A stretch of DNA of 64,000 nt from Cristatella mucedo (Eukaryota > Bryozoa > Phylactolaemata > Cristatellidae), in the NCBI GenBank assembly GCA_009760855.2, contig WPIO01000005.1:862501-926500 (forward strand), given 5' to 3'. The position numbers and the translations under genes are program-made. The notes under the pieces were generated by a model. That model was not told where the DNA came from and ran no database searches. It worked only from the letters and a program-made list of their open reading frames with translations. The first letter of the stretch is position 1. The number at the start of each line of letters is the position of its first letter. Positions 37,430-64,000 of this stretch are shown here, piece by piece.

Positions 37430-38312
37430 TAAGCATCATTGGCTCTCTTCGAGAGCCTCTCCTGAGACATTGTCATGAGAGTAAATAGTGCATTCCCACA
37501 GATTACGACCGAGTCGTCTCACACGCCTTATTTTCGAACCAGTAATGAATGCATCGTATTTTCGAGCCAGAGCCTGGGGCTGACGGCCGCCAATCTCCAG
37601 AAGGCTGACTTTGCGCATAGCTTTGCTGCATGCACACCTTACAAGCTGCCGTCGGGCAGGAGTCCCGCTTTCGCAAACTGCCTAGAAACCACGAGACACA
37701 TGGAAACCACTCCGAGCACGTCGTTGGTTTCATTACTGCTGGCTGGCTCACTGTGCTTCGCAGTAGGGATCATGGAGCTATGCATGGATCGTTGAGCCAT
37801 GTTCAAACGAACTTGGATCGACAGCTAGCCTTCTCATGAAAAATAGAAAGGAACGGTCATTAATCCTTCACACTTTCGACTGTATCATTCGGTCATGCCC
37901 TTTGCTGCACCAGATGGAGCTTCTGAAGAATGGTTATCAATACGAGAGCACAAAATCGTCGTTGCATACCACGATGAAGAACTTGCAAACGGCATGTGAC
38001 GAGCTCGCGTTTCGGAGCATATATGGTATGGCAGAACCCAATCTGCAATATCTAAGCCGACCACAGACAGTACAGTCACGGTTGATCGGGAAACCAAAGA
38101 AGCCACTCAGAGACCGTCACCATGACAACAACTATAGGTGGAACCAGTGTGAGAGCAGCCGGTCGGGGTAGTTCTTACGAAAAGCGGCTTACAAATAGGA
38201 CGCAATGCCCGAACACGACACTGTCAAACAGGGCGGGACTTTTAACTCCGAGGCCACTCGAATCGAGCAAGCACGAGCAAGCGTCAGAGTCGTCGTGGCG
38301 GCAGTGTTTCGG
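37430..38312. other. Downstream flank of gene A
   Basis: Expected 3' UTR and end of gene A. No clear AATAAA on the minus strand was found close to the stop. Confidence 0.35.
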
Positions 38313-61872
<23,560 letters not shown>

Positions 61873-62019
61873 CTACAAGCATTCCACACAAGCAAGTTGT
61901 TCGTGCTGCTACTGCCCCGGCATCAGCATAGCAAACTCCGGTATGATTGCGCATCGGCAACATAGAAGGTTGTGACCATTTAAAAAATATATATACATTT
62001 ATTTAATTCGTATGTATAC

Positions 62020-62120
62020 TGCCCTAAGAGAACTTATCCTCTGTCCAGGTGCTTCACATATGCTCGAGAGCTCGAGCCCACGACCCTCGGTCGGTGAGCA
62101 CCATGACCTCGGCCGTTAAA
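62020..62120 (-). mobile_element. SINE family 2 copy
   Basis: CCCTAAGAGAACTTATCCTC, CAGGTGCTTCACATATGCTC, GAGAGCTCGAGCCCACGACC. Preceded by an AT-rich stretch that may be its tail. Confidence 0.6.
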
Positions 62121-62344
62121 GGTGAGTACTGCAACGGCACTTTCTGCACTAGTCATAGTTCGATGGGTTAACAGCATTGTGCATCAGCATACAAAACCAC
62201 AGCTTTAATACCCTTCTCTGTTTTTAGCTGCACCACCGAGTGTGGCATTAATGCAATGTATTGTATCTCCTGCTGCAACTCCCCAGAGCAGAAAGACTAT
62301 TATGTGGGTGTTATGCAGGAGAGTTATACATAGCGCTCTCTCAG

Positions 62345-62635
62345 CCTAACCGGCTTTCGGTACGGATTCAGTAGCCAACAGACTTAATCTCATGCAGCAA
62401 AGATAAAGTGAAAAGCACAGCAGAGTCCACCGGAGAGCAGTTGAGTAGTGAGTAGCTTGGAAGTAGCAGCTCGTGACGGCTGGAAATGATCTGCCATAGT
62501 CGGCAGCAGGAGAGTAGTTGTCATTGCATAAGAACTGCGGAAGTGAGTTCAGCAGTCTAGGACCTGCAGAGCAAAACCTTCTGCTGCCGACGGTCTTTAA
62601 GCAGAGGAATTGAACAGCTAATTTATTGTAGATGT
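62345..62635 (-). mobile_element. Fragment of a second LINE family
   Basis: The minus strand reads NKLAVQFLCLKTVGSRRFC, then SAGPRLLNSLPQFL, the conserved RT C-terminal block of other CR1/L2-type LINEs but unlike the family above. It abuts the plus-strand LINE end to end at about 62635. Confidence 0.6.
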
Positions 62636-63760
62636 GATTGTTAAGCATAATCTAGACTTTCACTTCTATGGAGATGACACTGAGCTGTACCTTTGCTTTG
62701 ATTACTCCCAGCCCTCGAGCATGTCGAATTCTCTCAACTCCCTTGCTGGATGTATTGATAACATCAGCACATGGATGGCAGCAAACTCTCTTAAATTAAA
62801 TGAGGATATAATCAATTTACTAGTTATGGGCAAACCAAATGTGATTAATGAATTGGAAAGGTAAACACTCAAATTCGGCTCTGCCAGCATATCTCCTGCT
62901 GAATCTTCACGAAATTTAGGTTTCATGTTCCAAAGTGACCTTTCGTTAGACGACCATATCAGCTCCACAGTCAAGTCTGCCTACTTTCAGCTGCATTACA
63001 TTGCTCAATTTCAGGATTTTTTAGAGAGGGATGCCACATCTCAATTGGTCCATGCATTCGTGACATCCGTCTTGACTTTAGTAACTCACTGCTTGCTGGT
63101 CTACCGGTCTCTGTAATCAGGCACTTACAGCTGATGCAAAACTCTGCAGTTAGGCTTGTCTGTCGTGAGCATCGCAGTTGCCACATCATGCCACTTCTTG
63201 CCGAGCTGCACTATCTCCCAGTCAAGCAGCGCATCGACATCAAGGTTTTGTCACTCACTTTTAGGTTCCTTTATTCTTTGGCTCCAGCCTACTTATCAGA
63301 TCTACTCCCCCACCATGCTAAGCATCATACCACCTACTTTTCGAAATTGAACTGTTACCTTTAACTCGTACAAACCTAAAATCCTTTGGAGACCGTGCCT
63401 TCAGTTTGTATGCTCCCCCCAAAGCCTAGAACTTACTACTGACTTGTATCACGACATATCCTGATTTGACCACATTTAAAAAGAAACTAAAAACGCGCCT
63501 ACTCATCGCAGCATTTGGTGAGTCCTCTTTTTATGTGCTTATGCTTGCTGACACTGCATGCTGCCACTAACCATACTTGCATGCTGACCCTGTGCATGTC
63601 ACCCCGAACCCTGTTATTCTTGTTGTTTAGTGAGCATGCTACCACTGAGCATTCGATAGTGCTTGCTTTGCAGCAAATGTAAAGCCCCTAGAAAGAGAAT
63701 GGGCTTTCCGAGGGTGGTTTATCAAATTTATTATTCTTATTATTATTATTATTATCCATA
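62630..63760 (+). mobile_element. LINE 3' copy with catalytic GDD box
   Basis: Contains the RT catalytic box as FYGDDTELYLCFD, then STWMAANSLKLNED, LLVMGKPNVIN, SLDDHISSTVKSAYFQLH and the C-terminus with several stops and shifts. Ends with the 3' UTR and an (ATT)n tail. This is the only copy in the window that reaches the active site. Confidence 0.85.
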
Positions 63761-64000
63761 CAGGACTTCGGGGCATGTAGGGCTGAAACTGGTGCAGCAG
63801 TTCAGCTAGGTATGGAGGAGTCAAGCCGTGGCAGGCCTGTGTGTCAACGTACGAGCTTTGCTCATTCAGCTCTAGTGCGAGTGCAGCAATCTTATCTTGT
63901 GTTCACCTGAACAGCCAAAAACTGTGTATGCATGTGTTATTTGCATGTTCATGGGTGCTTGCATGTCTTTGTGTGCATGCACGTGCAAAGATGTCGAGCC

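Noticed and set aside
37503-37645. A last exon of gene A after ATGCAG
   Set aside because: An open frame exists, but not in the phase left by exon 23, and the in-phase reading shows nothing recognisable.

Overview
The window is a piece of a complex animal nuclear genome, most likely an invertebrate. Evidence: two multi-exon genes with GT-AG introns encoding metazoan extracellular modules (VWD, C8, TIL, calcium-binding EGF, an SEA-like module), CR1/L2-type LINE fragments, tRNA-derived SINEs, hAT and Tc1/mariner remnants and very abundant microsatellites. There is no prokaryotic gene organisation. I cannot name the species from the sequence alone.

Gene A (minus strand, 61872 down to about 38313, 5' end beyond the right edge) reads as a single-pass membrane protein of the mucin-4/mucin-like type. 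I joined 23 exons by splice sites and phase. They give one open frame of about 1,700 codons: a beta-rich segment ending in an LC-x-HC-x-NGTC motif, a Cys-rich region, about 20 EGF modules, an SEA-like module, a final EGF-like Cys cluster, one transmembrane helix and a Ser/Tyr-rich cytoplasmic tail. Inside it, a 417-bp three-EGF exon with its intron is repeated three times in tandem (631-bp period, almost identical), with partial copies on both sides.

Gene B (minus strand, 29897 down to 5257, 3' end not resolved) reads as a secreted protein of the VWF/zonadhesin/SCO-spondin group. It has a signal-peptide exon in a CpG-rich block, then VWD split over two exons, C8, TIL, a VWC-like plus EGF-like exon and a GCC2/ephrin-receptor-like exon. 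Phases agree across all seven exons (485 codons). Genes A and B lie head to tail about 8.4 kb apart and both are extracellular multidomain proteins.

The rest is intronic or intergenic and repeat-rich. There are many 3'-truncated copies of one LINE with an (ATT)n tail. One tRNA-like SINE family has its own tail; a second has a tail resembling the LINE 3' end. There are two 186-187 bp hAT miniature elements that look like SPIN, a 975-bp TA-flanked element with 26-bp inverted repeats and a decayed ORF, and a Tc1/mariner pseudogene. Simple repeats include a roughly 390-bp CTG/CAG tract, a (CT)n block of over 600 bp, (TA)n, a CG/CA alternating tract and an 11-bp minisatellite. Splice sites and domains were read by eye, so exon edges are predictions; mobile-element edges are approximate unless a target duplication is given.
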